Source: Lentisphaeria bacterium (GTDB lineage: Bacteria > Verrucomicrobiota > Lentisphaeria > Oligosphaerales > Oligosphaeraceae). From it: 64,000 bases of DNA. Of this stretch, positions 32,748 to 41,013 are shown in pieces (within the stretch, counting starts at the first letter, position 1; the number at the start of each line of letters is the position of its first letter). The stretch lies in NCBI GenBank assembly GCA_024405215.1, contig JAKSPB010000003.1:1-64000 (forward strand), in the 5' to 3' direction. The translations under genes and the position numbers were made by a program. The notes under the pieces are model-generated. The model ran no database searches and was not told where the DNA came from. It saw nothing but the letters and a program-made list of their open reading frames with translations.

Positions 32748-33878
32748 ATGCGAATTTCACTTGCCACATTGCTTTCCCCAGGCTTCCTGGGGCAGAGCAT
32801 GTTCCATCCCAAGCTGGCAAAACTGCCGGACGGACGGCTCCTGATGACCGTGCAGACCATCTCCGGAAGCGACAGCTATGGACCGCTGCTGCAGTCGTTT
32901 TCCCAGGACGGCGGCTTCCAATGGTCTGCGCCTGTCCCCATCCCGACGCTGGGCTGGAGCGAACCGCGCACAGGAGGCATCGTGGAAGGCGTCTGCGACG
33001 TGGTGCCGGATGTGGACCCCGCAACGGGACTGGCGCTTGCCGTCGGTCACACCGTCTTCTACCGGAACGACAGGTTTTTCGACACGCTGGGCTTCTTCAA
33101 CGGCGGCGAGAAGCATCAGGAATTCCGTCGCCTGGGTGTCTATAGCATCATGGACGACAATGGCCAGTGGACGCCGCGCCGCTTGTTTGACTTCCCCGAA
33201 TTCGATGACTACGAGTGCATTACCTGCGGAAGTTCGCAGAAAATCATCCATCCGGATTCCACCTGGCTGATTCCGTTCAACGGCCGCCTGGCAGGCGAGG
33301 AGTATTTCCATGTCCTCATCTGCAAGCTTGACTTCAACGAAGAGAAATTCACCTTGGCGGAACACGGTTCTCCGCTCAGGCTGGAGAACGGGCGCGGCCT
33401 CCTGGAACCGTCGCTGTTTGAACACGAAGGCAAGATCTGGCTGACCATGCGCGCGGAAGACGGACACGCCTATTTCAGCACTTCGACAGACGGCATCCAT
33501 TTCCCCTCCATCACTCCATGGACCTTTGCCGACGGCTCGCCGCTGGAGACCAGCACCACCCAGCAGCATTTCGCCAGACTGGGTGAGAGGCTGTACTTGA
33601 TCTACACCAGGAATGCGGGATACAATGAAAAAGTCTTCCGCTTCCGGGCGCCTCTTTTCATGGCGGAAATCGATACGGAAAAAGGCGCGCTCAAGGCGGA
33701 GACAGAGGTGGTCGCGCTTCCTGCCGACGGTGACTTCACCGACCCGGAAGGCGTCGGTGTTTCCGGAAATTTCCTGCCCTGTTCCCTTTCCGCAGATGAA
33801 CTCCTCATCAGCGATGCCTTCATTCGCCCCTACCGGGGATATGTGGGGCTGACGCAAATCGCAAGAATCAAAGCGTAA
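32748..33878 (+). CDS. Sialidase/neuraminidase-like beta-propeller protein
   Basis: 376 aa without a signal peptide. The pattern FHPKLAKLPDGRLLMTVQT, then QDGGFQW, SEPRTGG, AYFSTSTDGIHF and LLEPSLFEHEGKIWLTMR, is that of a six-bladed propeller with Asp-box-like turns, as in exo-sialidases and related glycosidases. It lies between a secreted glycosidase-like gene and an N-acetylneuraminate-lyase-like gene, with two-base and zero-base gaps. This context supports a sialic-acid or related nonulosonate substrate. The catalytic Arg triad and Tyr cannot be fixed by eye. Cytoplasmic location would mean action on imported oligosaccharides, or export by an unseen route. Confidence 0.65.
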   Translation: MRISLATLLSPGFLGQSMFHPKLAKLPDGRLLMTVQTISGSDSYGPLLQSFSQDGGFQWSAPVPIPTLGWSEPRTGGIVEGVCDVVPDVDPATGLALAVGHTVFYRNDRFFDTLGFFNGGEKHQEFRRLGVYSIMDDNGQWTPRRLFDFPEFDDYECITCGSSQKIIHPDSTWLIPFNGRLAGEEYFHVLICKLDFNEEKFTLAEHGSPLRLENGRGLLEPSLFEHEGKIWLTMRAEDGHAYFSTSTDGIHFPSITPWTFADGSPLETSTTQQHFARLGERLYLIYTRNAGYNEKVFRFRAPLFMAEIDTEKGALKAETEVVALPADGDFTDPEGVGVSGNFLPCSLSADELLISDAFIRPYRGYVGLTQIARIKA

Positions 33879-34805
33879 ATGCCAAAAATGTCAAAAATCA
33901 AGTTTTCCGGAATATATTCTGCCCTGCCGACTCCTCTGGCCGAGGACGGCACTGTCAATGCCGAGGTCGCCATCCGGTTGATGCGTGACCAGCTTGCGCA
34001 GGGAGTCAAGGGCTTTTACGTGGCCGGCGGCACCGGCGAAGGCGTCCTGCTTCACAAGGAGCAGCGAATGGCCATCGCCGAAACTGCGGTGGAGGCCTGC
34101 CGGGGACGCGGCCAGGTCATCGTCCACACCGGCGCGATCAACGTGGAGGACGCCCTGGAGCTGACCCGCCATGCGACGGCGATCGGCGCCGACGCGATCT
34201 CCTCCATCCTGCCCTCCATCTACTTTTCCTGTTCAACCGGGGAGATCGTCTCCTATTACAAGGAACTGTCGGCGGCGACCCACCTGCCGCTGCTCATCTA
34301 CGCCAACTTGAATGGCGCAGGCGGGAACATCCTGGAAATCATGACGCGGCTGCTTGCGGAGACCGGCAATGCCATCGGCGTCAAGGACACTCGCGCAAAC
34401 TACTACGAGATGTGGTTGCTGAAGCAGCTTAACGGCGGCGACATCAACATCATCAACGGGCCGGACGAATCGCTGCTCTGCGGGCTGTCCATCGGCGCCG
34501 ATGCCGGCATCGGGACAACATACAACATCATGCCCCGGTGGTTTGTGGAATTGTTCAACAGGTTCAGGGCGGGTGACATGAAAGGTGCGTTGGAGTTGCA
34601 GAGCTCCATCAATCGTGTCATCAAGGTGCTGTGCGACTGGAGCAGCGAATGCAGCATCATCTCGTCCGTCAAGGAAGTCCTGCGGCTTCAAGGGTATGAC
34701 ATGCCTGTGATGGCCAGGCCGCTCCGCCGTTTCCCGCCGGAAAAGTCCGCTGCCTTCAAGGCCGCGCTGGAAAAAGCCGGCTATCCGTTCTTTGCGAAAG
34801 ATTGA
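33879..34805 (+). CDS. nanA: N-acetylneuraminate lyase/DHDPS-family aldolase
   Basis: 308 aa, class I aldolase of the DapA/NanA family. GGTGEG is the substrate carboxylate loop, LLIYANL holds the catalytic Tyr, and GVKDTR the Schiff-base Lys. Gene context (sialidase-like gene right before it; start codon directly after that gene's stop) favours sialic-acid cleavage to N-acetylmannosamine and pyruvate over dihydrodipicolinate synthesis. No nanE or nanK is in view. ATG at 33879 or 33888. A 22-bp palindrome follows. Confidence 0.8.
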   Translation: MPKMSKIKFSGIYSALPTPLAEDGTVNAEVAIRLMRDQLAQGVKGFYVAGGTGEGVLLHKEQRMAIAETAVEACRGRGQVIVHTGAINVEDALELTRHATAIGADAISSILPSIYFSCSTGEIVSYYKELSAATHLPLLIYANLNGAGGNILEIMTRLLAETGNAIGVKDTRANYYEMWLLKQLNGGDINIINGPDESLLCGLSIGADAGIGTTYNIMPRWFVELFNRFRAGDMKGALELQSSINRVIKVLCDWSSECSIISSVKEVLRLQGYDMPVMARPLRRFPPEKSAAFKAALEKAGYPFFAKD

Positions 34806-34819
34806 AACTCGATTTCGTC

Positions 34820-34841
34820 CGAGCTTTTTGCAAAAAGCTCG
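34820..34841. repeat. 22-bp perfect palindrome, TTTTGCAAAA-type core
   Basis: CGAGCTTTTTG/CAAAAAGCTCG, perfectly symmetric. It matches the element at 990-1011 except for one transition per arm. It lies between nanA and the next gene of the locus. Confidence 0.75.
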
Positions 34842-34863
34842 TCCATTCTGAGAGGCTGAAAAG

Positions 34864-36003
34864 ATGCTGCTTGAAATATGCAATACCCGTTCCGGCGCAG
34901 TCCTGAACCGTCATGACGGCATAGAGACTGCAGATGCGCTGATTTTTCCGCTGGAGGGACTTGCTTCGCCGGAGGCGACGGTTACGGTCAATGGCGTCGT
35001 GGCCGAACGCAACGACCAGCGCTTCTTCTGCGATGTCCGCCTTACCCGGAAGATCAACCACGTCGCCGTCAAGGCCTCCAGCCAATTCGGCGACTGCACT
35101 CTGGAGGTCGTCCTGGTCTGGGACAAAGCCAGTTTCCGGCGTTATCACTTCTTCCTGGACGACCATATCTTCACTTTCGCCGAACTGGCCAAGAACCGCC
35201 CGGCCCGCGCCTTCGACCACTTCTATCTGAAAAAACTCCAGGAGCTTCACCGTGATTTCGGAACCAAATTCTCGCTGAATTGCTTCTACCACAACAGTCA
35301 CTTTGATTTTGACCTTTGCCAGATGCCGGATTGCTACAGGCAGGAGTTCATCGACAACTCCGACTGGCTGCGCCTTTCGTTCCACGCGCACAGCGAATTC
35401 CCCGACCGGCCATACCAGTTTGCGGACGAAAAGCAGCTTGCCGCCGACTATGATCTGGTTCGGGCGGAAATCATACGCTTTGCCGGAGAGGAGTCCTTCA
35501 TCCCCCCCATTACCATTCATTGGGCGATGGTCAAGCCGGACTGCTTCGGCTGCCTGAAAGAGCGCGGAATGAACATCCTCGAAGGACAGTATCTTTCCTC
35601 GCCGCCAGAAGGCGGCACGGCTGTGTCGGAGGTCGGAGCCTCCCGGTTCGACTTGACTGATGTGGGCTTCTTCTACGAGAAGGATGTGGCCAAATACGTC
35701 CAGCAGAACATGCTCTTCTACGACCGCTTCACGGATATGTTCCTGCTAGGGGAGACCATGGTCTGCAATCTCAATCCGCTGGACAGGATCGCCCCCCTGA
35801 TTCGCGCGGCGTCGGAAAGCAGATACCACAAGGACTATATCTGCATCTGCTCCCACGAGCAATACAGCTTCCCGCACTATTTCAACTATCAGGCCGACCA
35901 TCTGGAAAAGCTTGCCGTCGCCTGCCGCACCGCCAGGGAAGAAGGCTATGCGTCCATCTTCCACAACGAAGGCCTCTACGGGAACTGCGCCTGGGAAAAA
36001 TGA
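34864..36003 (+). CDS. Polysaccharide-deacetylase-like barrel protein
   Basis: 379 aa, cytoplasmic by appearance. An N-terminal beta-rich part (1-95) precedes a region with FSLNCFYHNSHFDFDLCQMP, WLRLSFHAHSEFP and ICSHEQYSFPHYF. Repeated His/Asp clusters at strand ends are like the metal-binding barrel of polysaccharide deacetylases, but the canonical motif order is not clear. It ends the sialic-acid-type locus and may remove acetyl groups or act on another part of the glycan. A dispersed repeat starts at its stop codon. Confidence 0.45.
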   Translation: MLLEICNTRSGAVLNRHDGIETADALIFPLEGLASPEATVTVNGVVAERNDQRFFCDVRLTRKINHVAVKASSQFGDCTLEVVLVWDKASFRRYHFFLDDHIFTFAELAKNRPARAFDHFYLKKLQELHRDFGTKFSLNCFYHNSHFDFDLCQMPDCYRQEFIDNSDWLRLSFHAHSEFPDRPYQFADEKQLAADYDLVRAEIIRFAGEESFIPPITIHWAMVKPDCFGCLKERGMNILEGQYLSSPPEGGTAVSEVGASRFDLTDVGFFYEKDVAKYVQQNMLFYDRFTDMFLLGETMVCNLNPLDRIAPLIRAASESRYHKDYICICSHEQYSFPHYFNYQADHLEKLAVACRTAREEGYASIFHNEGLYGNCAWEK

Positions 36004-36071
36004 AGGGAACTATATTCTTGAATTGCCGTTATGGATTGACGGCACGGACTTGTCCTGTGCCCGAGGCGCAA
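36003..36071. repeat. 69-bp half copy of the 47.7-kb inverted element
   Basis: Sixty-one of 69 bases match the reverse complement of the right half of the element at 47651-47779, including the terminal GGGAACTATATTCTTGAATTG end and the block ATTGACGGCACGGACTTGTC. It starts right at the TGA of the preceding gene. Beyond 36071 the two diverge, and no second terminal repeat was found. Confidence 0.85.
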
Positions 36072-36535
36072 GGGGCTGTTGCAAAAGCGCATCCAAGTAG
36101 TGTCATTATGTCCTAGGACATCGTTGAAAAACTGGCAGGGGATTCTGCGGAAAAGGAGTTCAGGAGATGCGGCATCCCCACAAAACCAAGGGCAGTTTCC
36201 GGGCGACCGGATGTCTTTCGGCAGACTTGTCCGGACCGACAGTCCGCAGTTGCACCGCTTTGGATGCCATGCGCGCCCAATCGCAATCGCGCAGGTCCTC
36301 AATGCAGCTGAATCCCTCGCCGCCTTGCTGCGGCGAGGGATAGAGCGTTTTGGGGAAATGGCAGTTTTTCTGGCAGGGAAATTTTAGACCATGAAGAAAG
36401 TCTTGCAGTTTCCGCTACTCCTCAGACGGAATGATTGAGCAAGGAAATAAATATCCTTGTCAGTTATGGAGTCGGGCATGCCTGCCTCACGAATATGGCA
36501 TAACGCATATGTGTTTTGAAAGAAGGGGCTACTAC
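36004..36535. other. 532-base gap between convergent loci
   Basis: It holds the half repeat (36003-36071). A GGGGCTGTTGCAAAAGC segment follows at 36072, which resembles insertion-sequence ends. A strong GC hairpin CCCTCGCCGC/GCGGCGAGGG lies near 36316-36341, without a T-run. Short frames on both strands here look neither conserved nor well started. It may be the scar of a lost insertion sequence. Confidence 0.5.
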
Positions 36536-39166
36536 TTATTCCAGGCATACGGCGCCTGTGAAGCCGTGGCGCAGGAACTTCATGGTATATCCGTGGGCGG
36601 CGGTGCCGTCGTCCCGTCGATCCGCGTAGGCAGGATTGCCGTAGCAGAGAATCTTCAGGGTGTTTCTGCCGGGCTTTACCTTCCCGCGGACATCGAACTT
36701 GCATACGGGGCCCAGTTCCACGCCGCAGGCCTCGCCATTCAGCCATAGCTCCAGGCAGTCGCTGGCGCCGGGGATCTCCAGGCATTTCGCCGAAGCGTCC
36801 GCGCAATCGAAGGCGCCTTCGTAGCAGATTTCGCCGCAGAAGCGGGTCATGCCGGGGAGGCGCATGAGATTCACCGCCTTGCTCCGGGAGAGTAGCGGCC
36901 TGAACTCCTTCCCCGTGACGCTCCTGGCGGAGATGTCGAAAAGCACCTCCACTTCTTTTTCTGCATGGAAGCCGTAGTCGAAGGGAGGCAGTGCCGAAGT
37001 GTCTTCTTCGCCGATGGAGAGAAGCAGCATCTGCTGGGCGTCCAGTTTCAGACGGAAGGCATCCGCCGTGTGTTCCGGACGGCTCTTCGCATTGTGCCAG
37101 ACGTCGTGCAGAAACGTCTTGCTCCAGTCCGGCCGTTGCGGCAGGATGATCTCGGCTTCCACGGGGGCGGTCCCTTCGTTGAAGAAGAGATAGAGCGTGG
37201 CGCCGTCCGTCTTGCGGAGCGCGTAGCTGCGCACTTCCGCCGGCCAGGCGGGCCTGGCGGAGAGCCTCGCCAGATTCCGTTCGCGCAGCACTGGCGCCAA
37301 TGCGGAAAGGGGAATTGCCTTGCCCGGGTTTTCCCGTGCGAAGGGTTCTTCGCCGATGCGCAGTACGGGCACGCCGGCTTTCTCCATGGCGGAGGCCAGG
37401 GGCGGCACTTCCGGCGGATAGTAGGCGGATTCCGGCATGAGCAGCGCACCGTAGGATTCCTGGTTCACGTGGATTTGGCCATTCGCCAGCGTGGTTTTTT
37501 CGCTATGCAGGATGTCCAGTGGCAGGAAATCGAAGTCGATGCCGTTGCGTGTCAGGGCGGCGGCGATTTCGTCTATGCAGAAGCACTTCTTTGTGTTCCA
37601 TTCCAGTTCGGCGGGATAGAGAATCGCCACATCGGCCTGGTGGACGCCGTCGGAGAGCTTTTCGCAGATTTCGCGGACGTAGCGCATGAGTTTCCCGAAG
37701 TGCCGGAACTGGGGGTTGAAGCCGCAGCAGAAGTAGGTCGGCGCCAGGTAGCCTGCGGCATAGCCCGGCGGCACCGAGGGGCCAGCGTCGCGTTTCGTTA
37801 CTTCGGAGGAGCGGAAGACCGACGGCACCGTTGGGGAGAAGGCGTGGGGGATGAAGTGGTTCGTGCCGTTGCTGAGGAAGTGGTTGAAGACATAGCGCAT
37901 GGTGGAGAGGCCCGCGTTCCAGCCGTAGGCGCCGAAGGTCTCGCAGACCACCCGGTTCCTCATGTGGGGCATTGCATGCGCCAGGGAGGCCCCTAGTTTG
38001 GCCAGCGTATACTGGTAGAACTTGCTGGAGACGATGGTCCAGGAGGAGTCCACCCGGTGGGGCAGGCAGGTTACGCCGGGGATCATCTGCCCTAGGACGA
38101 TGTCGAGGCCTGCCATGTCCTGTCCTTCCATGGCTCGGAAGTAGTGGCCCGCGCCCCAGGCGGTCCGGGTGTGGACGCCGGCGTCCTCTATGATGTGCCC
38201 GATGAATTCCACGTGATGGTCGCGGCACCAGTCGCCGATCTGCCGGCTGAAGTTGTCGCGCCAGAGTTTCGTAACGAGGTCCATGTACTGATGGCGGAAG
38301 TCATCCGTGCCGGCGCCCAGCCCCTGCCAGAGCATGGGGAGCCTCAGGCGGGCCTCGTCAGGCGTACAGCGGCATTGCGCAGCCAGGCGTTCGGCCATGT
38401 CCTCCGCCCAGGGGAAGAAGCTCTGCAGGTCGCCGCCCATGCGGAGCTGGAACATGGCCTGGTCGTATTCGCCGGTGCAGTTTCCGAAGGCGGGTTCGTC
38501 CGTGAAGAATCCTGCGAAGACATTCCCGAAATATTGCGGGAAATGGGCGTAGAGCTTCTCGTGGACTTCATTCAGCAGGTGTCGGCAGGCAGCCTGGCTG
38601 GTCATGGCGATATAGTGGCTGAAGATGCCGCATTTGTCGTGATCCACGGTGAAGACGAAGAATACGCGCCAGTTCCCGGCGGGGAGATTCAGTTCACAGA
38701 GGCCGTCGTGCACATTCTCCAGGCCGATGGCGACGGGATCGCCGCAGCGGTTCTTTGCGGGATCGTGGGGCGCGGCGCTAATCTGCAGGAGCGTTTCGGA
38801 GGCCGTGTGCTCGGGCAGGAGGGCGCAGTCGCCATCGCAGGGGCCTGTCACGTCCACGCAGTCGCAACGGATGTTCTGTACGCGGTAGGCGTCGTTTTCC
38901 GGCTTGAAGAGGGAATCGTTGGCGTTGCCGGAGCCAACGTGGGCGTCATCCAGCATCCAGACGCGCATTCCCAGTTGCTGCGCCAGCAGGAAGACGCGGT
39001 CCATCAGTGTCCACCAGAAGTCCGTGCAGAACCAGTTCCCGCCCCGGTTTTCCAGGACGAATTCGTCCACGCCGCAGGATTTGATGGCGCGGATTTCGTC
39101 TTCAACTGCTGAAATGCCTTCCCCGGAATACCACAGGAAAGGGAGAACATGTCCGTCTTTGGTCAT
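36536..39166 (-). CDS. GH106-like alpha-L-rhamnosidase
   Basis: 876 aa, no signal peptide. The start has the barrel pattern PFLWYSGEGIS, FVLENRGGNW and LGMRVWMLDDAHVGSG, then GNVFAGFFTDEPAFGN and VEFIGHIIEDAG, as in the GH106 family and relatives; Glu and Asp in these strands are likely catalytic or calcium-binding. A C-terminal beta-sandwich (about 720-876) includes LWLNGEACGVELGPVCKFDV, a galactose-binding-like fold. Directly upstream on the same strand is L-rhamnose isomerase, so release of L-rhamnose in the cytoplasm from imported rhamnosides is the natural reading. No Shine-Dalgarno is seen; the leader is rich in CCATACC-type repeats. Confidence 0.75.
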   Translation of the reverse strand: MTKDGHVLPFLWYSGEGISAVEDEIRAIKSCGVDEFVLENRGGNWFCTDFWWTLMDRVFLLAQQLGMRVWMLDDAHVGSGNANDSLFKPENDAYRVQNIRCDCVDVTGPCDGDCALLPEHTASETLLQISAAPHDPAKNRCGDPVAIGLENVHDGLCELNLPAGNWRVFFVFTVDHDKCGIFSHYIAMTSQAACRHLLNEVHEKLYAHFPQYFGNVFAGFFTDEPAFGNCTGEYDQAMFQLRMGGDLQSFFPWAEDMAERLAAQCRCTPDEARLRLPMLWQGLGAGTDDFRHQYMDLVTKLWRDNFSRQIGDWCRDHHVEFIGHIIEDAGVHTRTAWGAGHYFRAMEGQDMAGLDIVLGQMIPGVTCLPHRVDSSWTIVSSKFYQYTLAKLGASLAHAMPHMRNRVVCETFGAYGWNAGLSTMRYVFNHFLSNGTNHFIPHAFSPTVPSVFRSSEVTKRDAGPSVPPGYAAGYLAPTYFCCGFNPQFRHFGKLMRYVREICEKLSDGVHQADVAILYPAELEWNTKKCFCIDEIAAALTRNGIDFDFLPLDILHSEKTTLANGQIHVNQESYGALLMPESAYYPPEVPPLASAMEKAGVPVLRIGEEPFARENPGKAIPLSALAPVLRERNLARLSARPAWPAEVRSYALRKTDGATLYLFFNEGTAPVEAEIILPQRPDWSKTFLHDVWHNAKSRPEHTADAFRLKLDAQQMLLLSIGEEDTSALPPFDYGFHAEKEVEVLFDISARSVTGKEFRPLLSRSKAVNLMRLPGMTRFCGEICYEGAFDCADASAKCLEIPGASDCLELWLNGEACGVELGPVCKFDVRGKVKPGRNTLKILCYGNPAYADRRDDGTAAHGYTMKFLRHGFTGAVCLE

Positions 39167-39296
39167 GGAGATGGTATGGTAGGAATGGGAATGATGGTAG
39201 GGATAGGTGGGAAATATGGCAGGGATGGTAGGAGTTGTTGCAAAGGCTCAACTTCCCTTTTCATATTCTTGTTCTTGAAGCCGACTCCGGCGGGAC

Positions 39297-39382
39297 GGCA
39301 AAACAACCAAAACATCGCAAAACGCCTAAAAGCCGTCTTCGGCGATTTCGTCGAAGGCTTTTGCTGTTTTGGTTGTTTTGCC
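39297..39382. repeat. Palindromic element with perfect 18-bp arms
   Basis: GGCAAAACAACCAAAACA at 39297-39314 is the exact reverse complement of 39365-39382. The 50-base interior has further pairing (AAAAGCC/GGCTTTT and CTTCG/CGAAG), so the whole can fold as one long hairpin. A second TTTGGTTGTTTTG copy follows at 39390-39402. It lies between rhaA and the rhamnosidase gene and could influence their shared transcript. Confidence 0.88.
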
Positions 39383-39425
39383 ATCTGTCTTTGGTTGTTT
39401 TGTTATCCGCTTTTTGATTAGAATC

Positions 39426-40685
39426 TTATCGTTTTACAAGGACTTCCTTTTCGTATGCGCGGATAGGTTCCAGCACATTCGCGTCGGCGGGAACCCCGCG
39501 GCTTTCGCAGTAGTAGTTCCAGACTGCGCCCCAAGGAAGGCTCTTGATGGCCTCGCGGTAGGCCATGCGGGCGGTGAAATCGCCGGCATACTCATACTGG
39601 CAGGCTGGGTCTGAAGGCTCCAGCATGGCGATGAGGAGGGCCTTCTGCCAGTTCCGGGCGCCGATGACCCAGGCGGCCAGGCGGTTGATGCTGGCGTCGA
39701 AGTAGTCCAGCGTGTAGAAGAGGTTGTGGCCATTGTCGTTGCGGACGGCCTCGCGGCCCAGGTCCAGCAGCGGGTCGTCCAGCAGGATCACGTGGTCGCT
39801 GTCCCAGCGGACGCCTCGGGAGACGTGCAGGAGGATACGGCCGTTCTGTGCGCAGATGGCGGAGAGCTTGTCGGGGATGGACTCCGTGGGATGGAAATGT
39901 CCGGTATCCAGGCAGATGAGCTTGTTGTGCTGTGCTGCGTATGTCAGATAGAAGTCATGTGAGCCCACCGTATAGGATTCCACGCCGATGCCGAAGAGCT
40001 TGGATTCCACGGCATCCAGCAGCTGGTTTTCGGGGAATTCCTCGGCGAATGTGGCGTCCAATGCCTCCAGCAGCCGTTCGCGCGGGGCGCGTCGGTCGGC
40101 GGGCTGGTCCTTGAAGCCATCGGGGACCCAGACATTGCAGACGGCGGGAGTGCCGAGGCGCGCGCCGAAGGCGGCGCCGATGCGGCGGATGGCCTTCCCG
40201 TGGTCAATCCAGAACTGTCGGATGGCGGGATCGGGGTGGGAGAGGGAGAGGCCGTCCTTCAGTTTCGGGTGGGAGTAGTATGCGGGGGCGATGTCCATTC
40301 CCAGCTTGCGGTCCGCTGCCCAGTCCAGCCATCCGGAGAAGTTCTCCAGCGTGAAGGCATCCCGGTCGCGTCCAGGCATCATGCAGTCCACTTCGTGTCC
40401 CTGCAGGCAGATGCGAAGTTTTTTCCCCGCCAAGAGCTTCAGCGCCGTGTCCAGGTCCTGGCGCAGTTCTTCTGATTTTCTGGCGCATCCGGGGTAGTTT
40501 CCTGTGACCTGGCAGCCGCCCGTCAGGGCATGGCCGGTGGTCTCGAAGCCTTTGACGTCGTCTCCTTGCCAGGCGTTGATGCTCAACGGCATTTCATCCA
40601 GACGCCGCAAGACGGCTTCTGTGTTGATGCCCAGTTCTCCGTATTGCTCTGACGCAATGCGATACATCGCTTCTGAACGGCTCAT
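39426..40685 (-). CDS. rhaA: L-rhamnose isomerase
   Basis: 419 aa, exactly the usual length of RhaA, which turns L-rhamnose into L-rhamnulose with a divalent metal. Typical stretches are INAWQGDDVKGFE, GNYPGCARKSEELRQD, QGHEVDCMMPGRDRD, LCLDTGHFHPTE and VSRGVRWDSDHVILLDD, with the metal-binding Glu, Asp and His. AGGAG lies seven bases before ATG at 40685; the longer frame to 40910 is rejected. No rhaB or rhaD is in the window, so the rest of the pathway must be elsewhere. Confidence 0.95.
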   Translation of the reverse strand: MSRSEAMYRIASEQYGELGINTEAVLRRLDEMPLSINAWQGDDVKGFETTGHALTGGCQVTGNYPGCARKSEELRQDLDTALKLLAGKKLRICLQGHEVDCMMPGRDRDAFTLENFSGWLDWAADRKLGMDIAPAYYSHPKLKDGLSLSHPDPAIRQFWIDHGKAIRRIGAAFGARLGTPAVCNVWVPDGFKDQPADRRAPRERLLEALDATFAEEFPENQLLDAVESKLFGIGVESYTVGSHDFYLTYAAQHNKLICLDTGHFHPTESIPDKLSAICAQNGRILLHVSRGVRWDSDHVILLDDPLLDLGREAVRNDNGHNLFYTLDYFDASINRLAAWVIGARNWQKALLIAMLEPSDPACQYEYAGDFTARMAYREAIKSLPWGAVWNYYCESRGVPADANVLEPIRAYEKEVLVKR

Positions 40686-41013
40686 TCTGCTGCTCCTTGA
40701 TGAAAAATGAGAAGGAAATACGAAAAAACGACTCAGAAAGGCTTTTTGCCAACACTTCCATACTATAACCTCCTTGGTGGGGTTTAATGCCTCCTTATGA
40801 ATAGGGAAAAATTCATTGCCAAATAAGAGGTTTCTAGTAGATGTGCTATATTTAACTATTGACATGATAACCTTTGAGATGATGCTTTTTTGTGCATCTG
40901 TTTGTAGCATGCTGCGTCGGAGTTTGTTATTATGTCTTTTTGCCGGTTTTCATTGAACTGGCTCAAAGTATTCAGGTGCTTGTGCCTGCAATTGAAAATA
41001 GGAGAAGAACATA
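40686..41013. other. Divergent promoter region, rhaA and UbiB-like gene
   Basis: An AT-rich 328-base gap. For rhaA, TATAGT near 40761 could be a -10 on the minus strand. For the plus gene, TTGACA at 40860-40865 has no good -10 partner. AGGAG at 41000-41004 is the plus gene's ribosome site. No gene, hairpin or repeat family is seen. Confidence 0.45.

Noticed and set aside
36079-36387. 102-aa plus-strand gene in the 36-kb gap
   Set aside because: It starts inside repeat or IS-like sequence, has no ribosome site and no recognisable domain, and overlaps a similar minus-strand frame.
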